DNA of 64,000 nt from Hyphomonadaceae bacterium (GTDB lineage Bacteria; Pseudomonadota; Alphaproteobacteria; Caulobacterales; Hyphomonadaceae). The DNA lies in the NCBI GenBank assembly GCA_947474455.1, contig CANJIL010000009.1, positions 24,341-88,340 of the forward strand, read 5' to 3'. Positions 1 through 8,473 of this stretch are shown piece by piece; position 1 is the stretch's first letter, and every line of letters starts with the position of its first letter. The translations under genes and the position numbers were made by a program. The notes below the pieces were generated by a model. The model saw only the letters and a list, made by a program, of their open reading frames with translations. It was not told the origin of the DNA and ran no database searches.

Positions 1-547
1 ACAAGGCCGCACGCTAGGCGGCGCCATTCTCGGCAAGACCAAGAAGATCGAGGATGATCTCCAGCAATACTATCGCCACACCGGCCCTTCAATGTCACCG
101 TTCAATGCCTGGGTGGTGCTGAAGGGCCTCGAGACGATGGACCTGCGCGTCCGCCGCATGAGCGACAATGCGCGGAAAGTTGCTGACCGTCTCGCGGACA
201 ACAAGAAGGTCGCCTCGGTCCGCTATCCGGGCCGCACCGATCACCCGCATCACAACATACATGCCTCGCAGATGCCGGAAGGCGGCGGCTCGATGGTGGC
301 GCTGTCGCTCAAGGGCGGTAAGTCTGCGGCCTATGCGGCGCTCAACAAACTCAACCTAATCGACATCTCCAACAATCTCGGGGATTCGAAATCGCTGATC
401 ACGCATCCGGCGACAACGACACACCGCACACTCACCGAAGATGAGCGCGCGGCCATCGGCCTCGACGACTCGTGGGTTCGTCTTTCGATCGGTCTCGAGG
501 ATGCCGACGACATCGCGGAAGACCTGGAACAGGCGCTCAACGGGTAG
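1..547 (+). CDS. metZ: O-succinylhomoserine sulfhydrylase, 5'-truncated
   Basis: C-terminal part of a PLP-dependent Cys/Met metabolism enzyme that makes homocysteine from an activated homoserine and sulfide. The reading frame is open from base 2, so the gene enters from outside the window and the N-terminal half with the PLP lysine is missing. The visible part begins TLGGAILGK and contains the family motifs GPSMSPFNAWV, LKGLETMDLR and the C-terminal SLGDSKSL-type segment (here NNLGDSKSLITHPATTTH), followed by WVRLSIGLEDADDIAEDLEQAL. These favour MetZ over cystathionine gamma-synthase, but the two subfamilies are close and the N-terminus cannot be checked. Stop at 545-547. No clear terminator follows; the next 150 bp carry two palindromes. 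Confidence 0.85.
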   Translation, partial: QGRTLGGAILGKTKKIEDDLQQYYRHTGPSMSPFNAWVVLKGLETMDLRVRRMSDNARKVADRLADNKKVASVRYPGRTDHPHHNIHASQMPEGGGSMVALSLKGGKSAAYAALNKLNLIDISNNLGDSKSLITHPATTTHRTLTEDERAAIGLDDSWVRLSIGLEDADDIAEDLEQALNG

Positions 548-595
548 GCAAGCAACGGACCGGCTGCGCTTCAGGCCCGCTGATTCCGAGCCTTA

Positions 596-630
596 GTTGC
601 GACCGCAACTTTTATTGTTGCAATCGCAAC
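596..630. promoter_or_regulatory. Paired palindromic sites, likely operator upstream of yceI
   Basis: Two 14-bp palindromes of the same form lie here: GTTGCGACCGCAAC at 596-609 and GTTGCAATCGCAAC at 617-630. Both read GTTGC-N4-GCAAC and their centres are 21 bp apart, about two helical turns, so two dimers would sit on the same face of the DNA. They lie 67-101 bp upstream of the frameshifted yceI-like gene and about 50 bp after metZ. A MarR- or HxlR-type regulator is a reasonable guess for this symmetry, but no regulator gene is present here. Two short RNA hairpins are the alternative reading. Confidence 0.5.
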
Positions 631-696
631 AAACACTTCGCATCGGCCGCACAACGTGAACGCCGCAACTCCCATGCGGCCGGGGCGTTCTGTCAG

Positions 697-1411
697 TTGA
701 AGAAATTGCATTTCAATACGCTTTTCGCTGGCGCAAGCCTCGCCGTTCTCGCCCTTGTCGCATGTAGCCCCGCCCCGGCGTCCGAAGCCGCAGCGCCAAT
801 CGTCAGCACGGCCTACGTCTCCGCGCCCTGGCCGATCACCATCGCCTGCCGGCGATTTTGCGTCCGACCCGAACCATTCCACCGTCAAGTTCAGGCTGCA
901 GCACCCTGGGCTTTGGTCATACGCGCTGAAGTTTGGGACCTATGATGCAACAGTCACTTTTGATCCGGCGAAGATCGCGGCTTCGAAAGTCACGGCGACG
1001 ATCAGGCCCGGCGATATCCTCGCCGGCTACCCCAGCGACTACGTCGCCAAACACAAGGGCGTCAAGTCCCCGTCGTGGGAGGATGATCTCGCCAACAGCA
1101 CAAACTTCCCAGACGCGAAGCAAATCCCGGCGATCACCTTCACCCCGACATCGGTGGAACCAAGGGGTGAGCCGGTTACGAAAGTGACAGACGACCTCAC
1201 GTTCAACGGCGAGACCAAGCCGGTTACACTGGATGTCACTTTCGCCCGCGCGACTGCGTCGCATCCATTCTCGAAGACTCCAGCCATCCGATTTTCCCCC
1301 GCGCGCGGCTTCAAGCGTTGGGACCTCGGGCTCGACTACCTCTCCGGCATGATCGGCGATGATGCCAGCTTCGAAGTCGGGGGCGACTTCATCCAGACGC
1401 CCCCTGCCTGA
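697..1411 (+). pseudogene. YceI-like lipoprotein, frameshifted
   Basis: A lipocalin-like YceI family protein (periplasmic, probably binding an isoprenoid-type lipid) split by one frameshift. The first part, from TTG at 697, is a clean lipoprotein signal: basic start LKKLHFN, hydrophobic core, lipobox LALVAC followed by SPAPAS. The YceI domain then continues in the next frame from about base 842, starting AGDFASDPNHSTVKFRLQH and running through TFDPAKIAASKV and LTFNGETKPVTLDVTF to GGDFIQTPPA. The shift lies between about 800 and 845, between signal and domain. A start at ATG 755 would keep the domain frame but give a basic, Pro-rich leader without any export signal, so I prefer the frameshift reading. 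Either recent inactivation or a base-calling error. Confidence 0.75.
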
Positions 1412-1431
1412 TAAAACGTTTCGGAACTGAA

Positions 1432-1465
1432 AAGGGCGCGGTCATGCGACTGCGCCCTTGTCTTT
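1432..1465 (+). terminator. Rho-independent terminator after yceI
   Basis: Perfect 8-bp stem AAGGGCGC (1432-1439) with GCGCCCTT (1452-1459), a 12-base loop, then GTCTTT. It ends the yceI unit just before apaG. Confidence 0.75.
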
Positions 1466-1467
1466 GA

Positions 1468-1929
1468 GTGTCAGCCCTCTATGCAATTGCTTTGGGGACA
1501 TTGAACAAGGGCGGGACGGACTTGGCCAGCGCCTATCCATATCAGGCCGAAACCAACGGCATCATCGTGCGCGTTCGGCCTGTTTTCATTGACGAGGAGA
1601 GTTCGCCCGAGGACGACCGCTTTCTCTGGGCCTACCATATCGAGATCGAAAACCGCGGGTCACGCACGCTTCAGCTGATGACACGCCACTGGAAGATTAC
1701 CGATGGCGATGGGCGCCTGCAGGAAGTCAGGGGCGACGGGGTGGTCGGCAAGCAGCCGGTGCTCCGGCCGGGCGCGAGCTTCGAATATTCATCCGGCTGC
1801 CCGCTGACGACGCCATCCGGCCTGATGCAGGGTGCCTACAAGTTCGAAGACGAAAACGGCGGCGCGTTCGAGGCGATAATTCCCCTCTTCGCGCTCGACA
1901 GCCCATACGACGAACGCAGGCTCAACTGA
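1468..1929 (+). CDS. apaG: ApaG family protein
   Basis: ApaG is a small protein with a fibronectin-III-like fold, linked genetically to cobalt/magnesium tolerance and Ap4A metabolism in enterobacteria; its biochemical role is still unclear. The signature is strong: WAYHIEIENRGSRTLQLMTRHW, ITDGDGRLQEVRGDGVVGKQPVL, PGASFEYSSGCPLTTPSGLMQG. The core starts near residue 20 (YPYQAETNGIIVRVRP), so the first 18 residues from GTG 1468 may not be translated. TTG at 1522, preceded by a purine-rich GGGACGGA, would give the more usual length of about 130. It follows the yceI terminator directly and is convergent with hslO, a common alphaproteobacterial neighbourhood. Confidence 0.9.
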   Translation: MSALYAIALGTLNKGGTDLASAYPYQAETNGIIVRVRPVFIDEESSPEDDRFLWAYHIEIENRGSRTLQLMTRHWKITDGDGRLQEVRGDGVVGKQPVLRPGASFEYSSGCPLTTPSGLMQGAYKFEDENGGAFEAIIPLFALDSPYDERRLN

Positions 1930-1930
1930 G

Positions 1931-2863
1931 TCAGATCTGCTCCACCGGGAACCGGTACAGGCGGCCGCAGAACTGGCAGTCGGCCGTGATGGCGCCGTCC
2001 TCGTTGGCGAGGGCTCTGATCTCGCCCTTGTCCATCTGACGCAGGGTCGTCAGCAGCTTCCCGTCCGAGCAGGTGCACTTGTCGGTTAGCGCGCGCGGCG
2101 GTTCGAGGCGCACGCCGGTTTCATGGAACAGTCGAAACAGCAGCGTGCCGGAGGACACGTCCGGATCGACCAACTCGATATCCTCAATCGTGTCGAACAG
2201 GTGGCGTGCATTGTCCCACGAGTCGTCGGTCGAGCCGCGCGCATCATCGCCGGCGACCTGCTGGATGATGGCGCCGCCCGAGCGCCAGCGCTTCGTGCCG
2301 CCGGGCTCGGAAATTTCAGCGATGGCGAGGCGCACGCGCGTGGGCGCCTGCTCTGATTGCGAAAACCAGAGCTGGGCGCATTGCGCGATGGTGGCGCCTT
2401 CGATTGGCACCATGGATTGCCACGGCGCCTGGTTGGGATCATTGGGCTGCAGCAGCAGGGCCATCACGCCCCTGCCGATGGCTTGCGGCACGTGTGGCCG
2501 CTGGCCTTTGTTGATGCGTTCGAGATTGTCCCACTTGGCCTTGTCGAGGCGGAGATAGCCGCGCACGCCGCCGTCCGAGCGCGCCTCGGCGACCATCAGC
2601 GGCACCGGGCCTTCGCCCTGCGCCTGCACCATCACCTTGCCGTCGAACTTCAGCGAGGCCGAGACCAGCACGGCCAACGTCACCGCCTCGCCCAGCAGGT
2701 GGGCGGCCCAGCGGGGATAGTCGTGCCGTTTGAGGATAGGATCGAGCACGCCATCGCCGAGCCGCGCGATGCGGCCGCGGACGGAAGTGTCCTCAATCTG
2801 GAACGTCGCGACGAAGTCGTCGCCAGGCCCAAACGGGTCATTTGGCATAGCTTTATCGGTCAT
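1931..2863 (-). CDS. hslO: Hsp33 redox-regulated holdase chaperone
   Basis: Cytoplasmic chaperone switched on by oxidation: zinc release and disulfide formation at a C-terminal cysteine cluster unfold a linker that binds denatured clients. The N-terminal domain is recognisable (RGRIARLGDGVLDPILKRHDYP, LLGEAVTLAVLVSASLKFDGK, VQAQGEGPVPLMVAE, GYLR). The four switch cysteines are present as CTC and, about 30 residues later, CQFC, giving the CXC-CXXC zinc site. I start it at ATG 2863 (MTDKAMPNDPFGPG), giving 310 residues, normal for the family; the frame stays open far upstream but that extension has low-complexity shadow composition. It is the last gene of the argD-argF group, though separated from argF by about 1.3 kb. 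Confidence 0.93.
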   Translation of the reverse strand: MTDKAMPNDPFGPGDDFVATFQIEDTSVRGRIARLGDGVLDPILKRHDYPRWAAHLLGEAVTLAVLVSASLKFDGKVMVQAQGEGPVPLMVAEARSDGGVRGYLRLDKAKWDNLERINKGQRPHVPQAIGRGVMALLLQPNDPNQAPWQSMVPIEGATIAQCAQLWFSQSEQAPTRVRLAIAEISEPGGTKRWRSGGAIIQQVAGDDARGSTDDSWDNARHLFDTIEDIELVDPDVSSGTLLFRLFHETGVRLEPPRALTDKCTCSDGKLLTTLRQMDKGEIRALANEDGAITADCQFCGRLYRFPVEQI

Positions 2864-3015
2864 TTCCGTGGAGCTATCATGTGTGAGCATACGCGCCAAA
2901 TGGGCGTTGGGACGCGCAGTTTCAACGGGTGATCTGGACGCCTCAAGCATAGGCGCCGGCCCTTCCGGAGTCCCGGCTTTCCTTTCCGGTCGCCGAGGGC
3001 GAGCGTGGCGCGGCC

Positions 3016-3758
3016 GTGAAAGCTGGGTTCCCACGCGGCGAGATGACAGAAGCGGTCGAGGCCTTTGCGCAGGCGGAACGCGAGCAGGCGGCTTGGCACG
3101 ACGATGCGGGGCTCGCGACGGGCGCGCCGCTTTCGCTGACGCTGGCGCAATGCGCTCGGCGTCATGCGGAGGCTGAGGCGCCAGGTCGAAGAGTCTTCGC
3201 GATTGAAGACGGGCGCGCGTTTGCGGATTCGCGCTGAGTGAGGTCGCGCGGTGTTGGCGGCGGCGGTCTGGAAGCGATCGTGCTGGCTTCGAGGAAGAGG
3301 GCGCGGCAGAGCATCTCCTCGACAATGCGGAACCAGCGGAGGAGTTCATGGCGGCGCTTGCGTCGGATGACGATCTCAAGGGCGATGGCTTGTGGCGTGA
3401 AGAAGCGGACGAAGAGATGGCCTGGCAAGTCGCGGGCACGCACAAGACCGTCGCAAGACCGTGGGCGGCGATGCGGCCGATGTTAGGAACGAAAACGACG
3501 GGGAAGCGCCCCCTCAGCCTTCCTGCAGACGCCGCTGGCATCGCTGAAGCCTCAATGCTTTGGAACACCCAGCCGGGCATAGCCGAAGGCGCCCGGCTTG
3601 CACGCCGTGGCGAATGGCTTGTGCGTGTGCAGGTTCACAATCCGGCGCCTGCCGAAACGGCTCGGGAAGCTGCAATCGTCATTGGCAAATTGCTCGTCTC
3701 GGCCGTCAGCCAGATCACGGCCGATTGGCTCGCCTTAGAGGGAAGCTGCTGTCCTTGA
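3016..3758 (+). pseudogene. Possible decayed gene, unknown function
   Basis: The 0.9 kb between hslO and the small gene before argF has no intact gene I can name. On the plus strand two pieces look protein-like: 3016-3237 (acidic and Ala-rich, MKAGFPRGEMTEAVEAFAQ) and, in another frame, 3240-3758 (acidic start, then SLPADAAGIAEASMLWNTQ and GEWLVRVQVHNPAPAETARE). Together they could be one gene broken by a frameshift and stop near 3235. They lie antiparallel to the flanking arg/hslO genes. I do not recognise a family, and the evidence is only composition and length of open frame. The rest of the interval shows nothing. Confidence 0.25.
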
Positions 3759-3804
3759 GTACGCACCCTGAGGCGCCTGAGGCCGAAGCGCGGCCTAGTC
3801 GACC

Positions 3805-4077
3805 TTACTCATCCGGGGCGCGGACAATCACGTCCCATTGCCAGGAACTGAAGAGATACTGGCCGCCGCCGGGTCGATCTGTGAGTGCGACCTGCACCTT
3901 GAAGCGCGAACCGACGGGATAGTCCTGCACGAGACTTTTGTTGCCCTCGACCAGAAGATTTGGCGAGAAGCGTTGGCCAGCCACCGGCCGCAGATGAACA
4001 GGACCCCTGAGCCCTTGAGCGTGAGGGCCCTCGAAGCTTTCGATCTCGAGTGCTTGGGAGTGCTTGGGCGGAATCAT
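3805..4077 (-). CDS. Small hypothetical protein downstream of argF
   Basis: 90 residues starting MIPPKHSQALEIESFEG and ending FSSWQWDVIVRAPDE. There is no signal peptide or membrane segment; the second half (VEGNKSLVQDYPVGSRFKVQVALTDRP) has the alternating pattern of a small beta-rich domain. It lies 86 bp after argF on the same strand, so it is probably cotranscribed with argD-argF. I recognise no family. A longer frame on the same strand (3809-4318) overlaps the 3' end of argF and is an out-of-frame shadow. Confidence 0.55.
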   Translation of the reverse strand: MIPPKHSQALEIESFEGPHAQGLRGPVHLRPVAGQRFSPNLLVEGNKSLVQDYPVGSRFKVQVALTDRPGGGQYLFSSWQWDVIVRAPDE

Positions 4078-4163
4078 GAGCTTGTTCCTTGACTGACAGC
4101 CTGCCTAGCACCCACAGGGCAGCTCCGCGACAGGAACCTCGTCCAGCGAAGGATGGGGTAGCG

Positions 4164-5084
4164 TCAGCCACGCAGACACCACTCCAGGATGGCCTTCTGG
4201 GCGTGGAGGCGGTTTTCGGCTTCCTCGAACACCAGCGATTGGGGGCCGTCGATGACTTCGGCGTCAACTTCCTCGCCGCGGTGAGCGGGGAGGCAGTGGA
4301 GGAATTTCGCGCCGCCATTTGCCGCGCGCATCAGATCGCCGCTGACCTTGTAAGGCGCGAGATCGGTAAGGCGCTTGTCGGCATCCTTGTCGCCCATTGA
4401 GACGAAGGTGTCGGCGACGACCACGTCGGCGCCTGCCACCGCCTGTTTCGGATCGCGGAAAAGGTCGATGTGGCCCTGCTCGGCGCGGGCACGTTCGACG
4501 TCCGTCATGTCTGGGTCGTAGCCGGGGGGCGTGGCGACCGAGAGGGAGAAGCCGAATTTGGGCGCGGCGTGGACGAAGGTGTTGGCCATGTTGTTGCCAT
4601 CGCCCACCCAGGCGATGCGCGCGCCTTTCAGCGTGAGGCCAGCTTCTTCCAGCGTCTGCAGGTCAGCCATGATCTGGCAGGGGTGAGATTTCTCGGTGAG
4701 GCCGTTGATGACGGGGACCGATGCAAACTTCGCGAACGCCTCGACATCGGCGTGGCGGTTAGCGCGCATCATCACGGCATCGACATAGCGGGAGAGAACT
4801 TGCGCCGTGTCCTCGATGCTTTCGCCGCGGCTGATCTGGGAGTCCGACGCGGTGAGGATCAGGGATGAGCCGCCCAGCTGGCGGATCGCCATGTCGAAGG
4901 AGACGCGGGTGCGCGTCGAGTTTTTCTCAAAGATCATCGCGAGCGTGCGACCAGCGAGCGGCGCGTCCTTGTCGGCCGCGCCTTTCGGCAGGCCCTTGCG
5001 CGCGGCCTTGCGAGATTTTGCATTGTCCAGAATCAGCCGCAGCTCGCTGGACGCGATCGGCCAGAGATCGAGGAAGTGGTTCAT
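4164..5084 (-). CDS. argF: Ornithine carbamoyltransferase
   Basis: Makes citrulline from ornithine and carbamoyl phosphate in arginine synthesis; cytoplasmic trimer. The carbamoyl-phosphate loop STRTR lies near residue 57, followed by the second binding motif HPCQ in the middle, the ornithine loop VSMGD and the catalytic [10 protein letters not shown] near residue 267. The length of 306 residues is typical. The start ATG overlaps the argD stop by four bases (ATGA), so the two are translationally coupled. The first residues, [15 protein letters not shown], match the usual N-terminus (F-L-D-x-x-x). Confidence 0.97.
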   Translation of the reverse strand: MNHFLDLWPIASSELRLILDNAKSRKAARKGLPKGAADKDAPLAGRTLAMIFEKNSTRTRVSFDMAIRQLGGSSLILTASDSQISRGESIEDTAQVLSRYVDAVMMRANRHADVEAFAKFASVPVINGLTEKSHPCQIMADLQTLEEAGLTLKGARIAWVGDGNNMANTFVHAAPKFGFSLSVATPPGYDPDMTDVERARAEQGHIDLFRDPKQAVAGADVVVADTFVSMGDKDADKRLTDLAPYKVSGDLMRAANGGAKFLHCLPAHRGEEVDAEVIDGPQSLVFEEAENRLHAQKAILEWCLRG

Positions 5085-6271
5085 GATCCCGCGGCCGTCA
5101 TCATGCTTGAGAATTGCTGGTCGATGATGTCGAGCGCTTCGCGCACATCATCCTCGGTGACGACCAGCGGCGGGGCGAGGCGCAGCGTATTGTTGCCCGC
5201 CGTGCCGACCAGCAGGCCACGGTCGGAGAGCTTACCGCGCAGGGGCAGCGGATCGTCCCTCATGCGCAGGCCGCGGAGGAGGCCGGCGCCGGTGACTTCC
5301 AGCACCAGTTCGGGGTAGCGGCCTTTGAGGCTTTCCATGCCCTGCTGCATCGTGCCCGCCACGCGGCGCACCTGTTCGAGGAAGCCCTCGCCCGCTACAA
5401 CATCAAGTACGGCGTTGCCGACGGCCATGGCGAGCGGGCCGCCGCCGAAGGTCGTGCCGTGCACGCCCTTGGCCATGCCAGAAGAGGCGTTGGCGGTTGC
5501 GAGGATCATCCCCATCGGGAAGCCGCCGCCGATGCCTTTGGCGGCGGCGAGGAGATCGGGCTCGGCGCCTTTGGTCCACTGATGGTGGAAGAGCTGGCCT
5601 GTGCGGCCGGCGCCGCACTGGATCTCGTCATAGATCAGCAGGACGCCGCTGGCATTGCACATTTCGCGCAGCTTGAGCAGGAATTCGGGCTTCGCTTCGC
5701 GCACGCCGCCTTCGCCCTGCACCGGCTCGATGAGCACGGCGGCGAGATCCGGCTTCACGATCTCGGCTTCGAGCGCGACGAGATCTTCCCACGGAATAGA
5801 GCGGAAGCCCGGCAGGCGCGGACCAAAGCCTTCGCGGTATTTCTCCTGCGCGCCGGCATTGATCCCGCCGAGCGTGCGGCCGTGGAACGAGCCTTCGAAG
5901 GACAAGATGCCGATGCGCTCGGGCTGGCCTTTCGACCAGTGATAGCGCCGTGCGATCTTGATGCAGCCTTCGATCGATTCCGCGCCCGAATTGGTGAAGA
6001 AAGCGAAGTCCGCGAAAGTGAGATCGACATAGCGCTGGGCCAGACGCTCCTGTCCCGGCACGCGGAACATGTTCGAGGTGTGCCACAGCCTGTTGGCCTG
6101 CCCGGTCAGCGCCTTGACGAGAACCGGGTGGCAATGGCCCAGCGCATTGACCGCGATGCCAGCGATGAAATCTAGGTAAGACTTGCCCTTGTCGTCATAC
6201 ATGCGCACGCCCTCGCCTCGCTCGAAAACGACCGGGCTCGGGCCGTAGACGGGAAGCACTGCGTTCGACAT
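5081..6271 (-). CDS. argD: Acetylornithine aminotransferase
   Basis: PLP-dependent class III aminotransferase of arginine synthesis, converting N-acetylglutamate semialdehyde to N-acetylornithine. Features in order: [22 protein letters not shown], the substrate loop [50 protein letters not shown], the PLP lysine in [12 protein letters not shown], and [11 protein letters not shown] near the C-terminus. 396 residues. The start at 6271 has a GGAGAT box a suitable distance upstream. First gene of the arg group; the argF start overlaps its stop. Some family members also act as succinyldiaminopimelate aminotransferase, which sequence alone does not exclude. Confidence 0.96.
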   Translation of the reverse strand: MSNAVLPVYGPSPVVFERGEGVRMYDDKGKSYLDFIAGIAVNALGHCHPVLVKALTGQANRLWHTSNMFRVPGQERLAQRYVDLTFADFAFFTNSGAESIEGCIKIARRYHWSKGQPERIGILSFEGSFHGRTLGGINAGAQEKYREGFGPRLPGFRSIPWEDLVALEAEIVKPDLAAVLIEPVQGEGGVREAKPEFLLKLREMCNASGVLLIYDEIQCGAGRTGQLFHHQWTKGAEPDLLAAAKGIGGGFPMGMILATANASSGMAKGVHGTTFGGGPLAMAVGNAVLDVVAGEGFLEQVRRVAGTMQQGMESLKGRYPELVLEVTGAGLLRGLRMRDDPLPLRGKLSDRGLLVGTAGNNTLRLAPPLVVTEDDVREALDIIDQQFSSMMTAAGS

Positions 6272-6421
6272 GGGGGCATCTCCTTATGACGCCGGCTGGG
6301 AAACTCTGAAAACCTCTTTTCAGGGGCGACTTGGAAAGCGCGCTCAATGAGGCTGGTCGCCCCAGGTGTCAATGAAAATGCGTCGATCCGGGTCGAGTCG
6401 TCACGAACCTGTCGGTTGGCG

Positions 6422-7270
6422 TCAAGCCTTCAGCTTGTAGCCCGTGGCGAGCCAGCGCCAGCACAGCGCGCACAGCGCCAGCGTGATTGCCAGCGACATC
6501 AGCCCGCCGAACCACAAATTGCTTTCGGCGTGGCCAGTGAAGCCATAGCGGAAGCCGTCGATCATCTGGAAGAACGGGTTGTAGTGACTGATCGTGACGA
6601 ACGGCTCTGGCAGGCGGCTGATCGGATAGAATGTGCCGGACAGCATTGTCAGCGGCATAATGACGAAGTTCTGCACCGCGGCCATGTGGTCGAACTTGTC
6701 CGCCCATATCCCGCCGAGAAGGCCGACTGCGCCCATGAATAGCGACGCCACGACGGAGAAATAGACGATAGCGAACAGGTTCGCGATCGTGAACGGCGTG
6801 ATCCCCATGATCCAAACGGCGGCGTAGGTCACCAGTCCGACGAGGACGCCGCGCGTCACCGCGCCGGACAGGAAGCCGAGCGTCAGTTCGAGCGGCGACA
6901 GGGGCGGCATCAGGAAGTCGACCGAGTTGCCCTGCACCTTTGCGATGATCAGCGAGGACGACGTGTTGGCGAAGGCGTTGTTGAGGATCGCCATCATCAC
7001 CACGCCCGGCGCGAGGAAAGTTTCGAACGACACGCCGCCCGGGCTCGTCGCCGATCCGCCCCGATCGAACGCCAGCTTGAAGACGAAGAGCATCAGCAGG
7101 GACGACACCACGGGCGCAAACAACGTCTGCATCCCGACTTTCCAGAAGCGCCGCGTCTCACGCAGGCAGAGCGTCCACAATCCCAGCCAGTTGACCGCGC
7201 CGTACTGTCTAGGCCCCGCCATGCCGGGGCTGGCGGCTTCCGTCGGCGGTCGTGTCAAAGTCTGATCCAT
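6422..7270 (-). CDS. ABC-2 type transporter permease
   Basis: Membrane subunit of an ABC exporter of the YadH/NodJ type. 282 residues with about six membrane segments (TLFAPVVSSLLMLFVF, FLSGAVTRGVLVGLVTYAAV, LFAIVYFSVVASLFMGAVGL, the C-terminal LMSLAITLALCALCW) and the typical loops FETFLAPGVVMMAILNNAF, GTFYPISRLPEPF and NPFFQMIDGFRYGFTG. The cognate ATPase, usually adjacent, is not in the window: upstream is the gcrA leader and downstream argD, 150 bp away. Substrate unknown; lipid or polysaccharide-type cargo is common in the family. Start ATG 7270. Confidence 0.88.
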   Translation of the reverse strand: MDQTLTRPPTEAASPGMAGPRQYGAVNWLGLWTLCLRETRRFWKVGMQTLFAPVVSSLLMLFVFKLAFDRGGSATSPGGVSFETFLAPGVVMMAILNNAFANTSSSLIIAKVQGNSVDFLMPPLSPLELTLGFLSGAVTRGVLVGLVTYAAVWIMGITPFTIANLFAIVYFSVVASLFMGAVGLLGGIWADKFDHMAAVQNFVIMPLTMLSGTFYPISRLPEPFVTISHYNPFFQMIDGFRYGFTGHAESNLWFGGLMSLAITLALCALCWRWLATGYKLKA

Positions 7271-7647
7271 GGCCGCGTTTTATGCCCCTGAGCCGCTAGC
7301 GCCACGGAAATGTTGTCGTTGTGGGGACGACACAAGAGCAGCTCACCGTGGCCGCCGAGAGTTCTCGGTGCAGAAAGACGCCGACAAGCTTCCCCAGCGC
7401 TATCGGGAGACTTCGCCTGAAAGTTGAGTCCGCAGAGCCACAACCGCTGGAAACCCGCCCGTGACCCCGTGACTCACTTAGTCTGTGAGCAACCCCAATA
7501 TATTGATTAACCTGTTAGGAAGCGCCCCAGCATATTGCGGTGCGCCCTGTCGCAGCTACTATACATAGAAATTGGGAGCCGGGTTGCTTCAGGCACAACC
7601 TATATCTTGTGTCTTGCATGATTCCCTGAGGCTGTGGAGAGACATTC
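7271..7647 (+). promoter_or_regulatory. gcrA leader with three GANTC sites
   Basis: 377 bp without a convincing gene between the divergent ABC permease and gcrA. It contains GANTC (the CcrM methylation target) at 7426-7430 (GAGTC), 7471-7475 (GACTC) and 7620-7624 (GATTC), the last 24 bp before the gcrA start. A single TTAA half site (about 7507) is not part of a full CtrA box. Promoter positions were not resolved. Confidence 0.35.
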
Positions 7648-8184
7648 ATGGGCTGGACCGAAGAACGCGTCGCAGAACTCAAGAAACTCTGGGCCGAAGG
7701 GCACAGTGCCAGCCAGATCGCCAAACGGCTGGGTTCGGTCACCCGCAATGCGGTGATCGGCAAGGTGCACCGTCTCGGACTCTCCGGCCGGGCGACTCCG
7801 TCCCGCCCAGTGAAGCGCCCGCCCCGTCTAGCCCGACCCAAGCCGCAGCAGCTTCCGCGCCAGGCTTCGGCGCCTGCCGCGCGCGGGGCGAACGCGCTCG
7901 CCGTCCGGCCTGAACCCGCGCACACCCACATCACCGAGGCCCAGGCCAATATCGAGCCGCAACGCCTTCCAAATGGCGACATGGTCACCGTCCTCACCGT
8001 GAAGGACTCCATGTGCAAGTGGCCTATCGGCGACCCGGCCGATGCGAATTTCGGTTTCTGCGGCCACACTTCGGCAGAAGGCTCACCCTACTGCGCAGAG
8101 CATGCACGCGTTGCTTTCCAGCCGGCCAAGAAGCGCGAACGCCGCGCGCGCGAGTTCGACTACATCCAGCGCCTTGCCGGCTGA
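7648..8184 (+). CDS. gcrA: GcrA cell cycle regulator
   Basis: GcrA is an alphaproteobacterial transcription factor that binds the sigma70 RNA polymerase and activates promoters carrying methylated GANTC. The N-terminal DNA-binding helices are diagnostic: MGWTEERVAELKKLWAEGHS, ASQIAKRLG, TRNAVIGKVHRLGLSGR. A basic Pro-rich linker follows, and the C-terminal polymerase-binding domain begins with CKWPIGDP and contains GFCGHTSAEGSPYCAEH. 178 residues, usual size. Start ATG 7648 with GGAGAG about 7 bp upstream. Its presence points to Caulobacterales-type cell-cycle control; the CtrA boxes elsewhere in the window are the complementary arm of that circuit. Confidence 0.97.
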   Translation: MGWTEERVAELKKLWAEGHSASQIAKRLGSVTRNAVIGKVHRLGLSGRATPSRPVKRPPRLARPKPQQLPRQASAPAARGANALAVRPEPAHTHITEAQANIEPQRLPNGDMVTVLTVKDSMCKWPIGDPADANFGFCGHTSAEGSPYCAEHARVAFQPAKKRERRAREFDYIQRLAG

Positions 8185-8334
8185 TCTTTTTCCAACACGG
8201 GCCTGATCAGGCACGCCTGACTTCTACCCGCGACGGGGCCGCCCCAGAGTCCATGGGATTCCGGGGTGGTTTCGTATTTGGTCCAACTCGCGCCAACTGA
8301 ACTTGCTCGCAGGGCCGCAAGATTTCCCTCAGCC

Positions 8335-8433
8335 GTCATTCCAGGTGAGCGCAGCGAGACCTGGAGCTCGGCAACCGCGCCAGACAACCTCTGGGTTCTG
8401 TCTCTCCGCTCTTCCGGCTCCAGCCGGAATGAC
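8335..8433. repeat. Dispersed palindromic repeat, intergenic
   Basis: Between gcrA and the DUF3916 gene, GTCATTCC (8335-8342) is matched by GGAATGAC (8426-8433), with AGGTGAGCGCAGCGAGACCT just inside the left arm. This GTCATTCC...GCGCAGCGAG...GGAATGAC layout resembles intergenic palindromic repeats common in alphaproteobacteria. Only one copy is visible here, so the repeat nature is inferred from resemblance. Confidence 0.4.
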
Positions 8434-8473
8434 ATTTTGAGGTTCGCACACGAGCCCGCGATGGAGGCTACGA

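Noticed and set aside
1931..3580. A 549-residue minus-strand frame
   Set aside because: Only the last 310 residues are Hsp33; the upstream part has random, Ser/Arg/Ala-rich composition, so I start hslO at 2863.
5114..6175. A long plus-strand frame of 353 codons
   Set aside because: It is antisense to argD with no family signature; the high GC content makes such shadows common. The same holds for plus- and minus-strand frames over secA, ahcY, divL and recQ.
7505..7520. CtrA box before gcrA
   Set aside because: Only one TTAA is present; no second half site lies 7 bp away.
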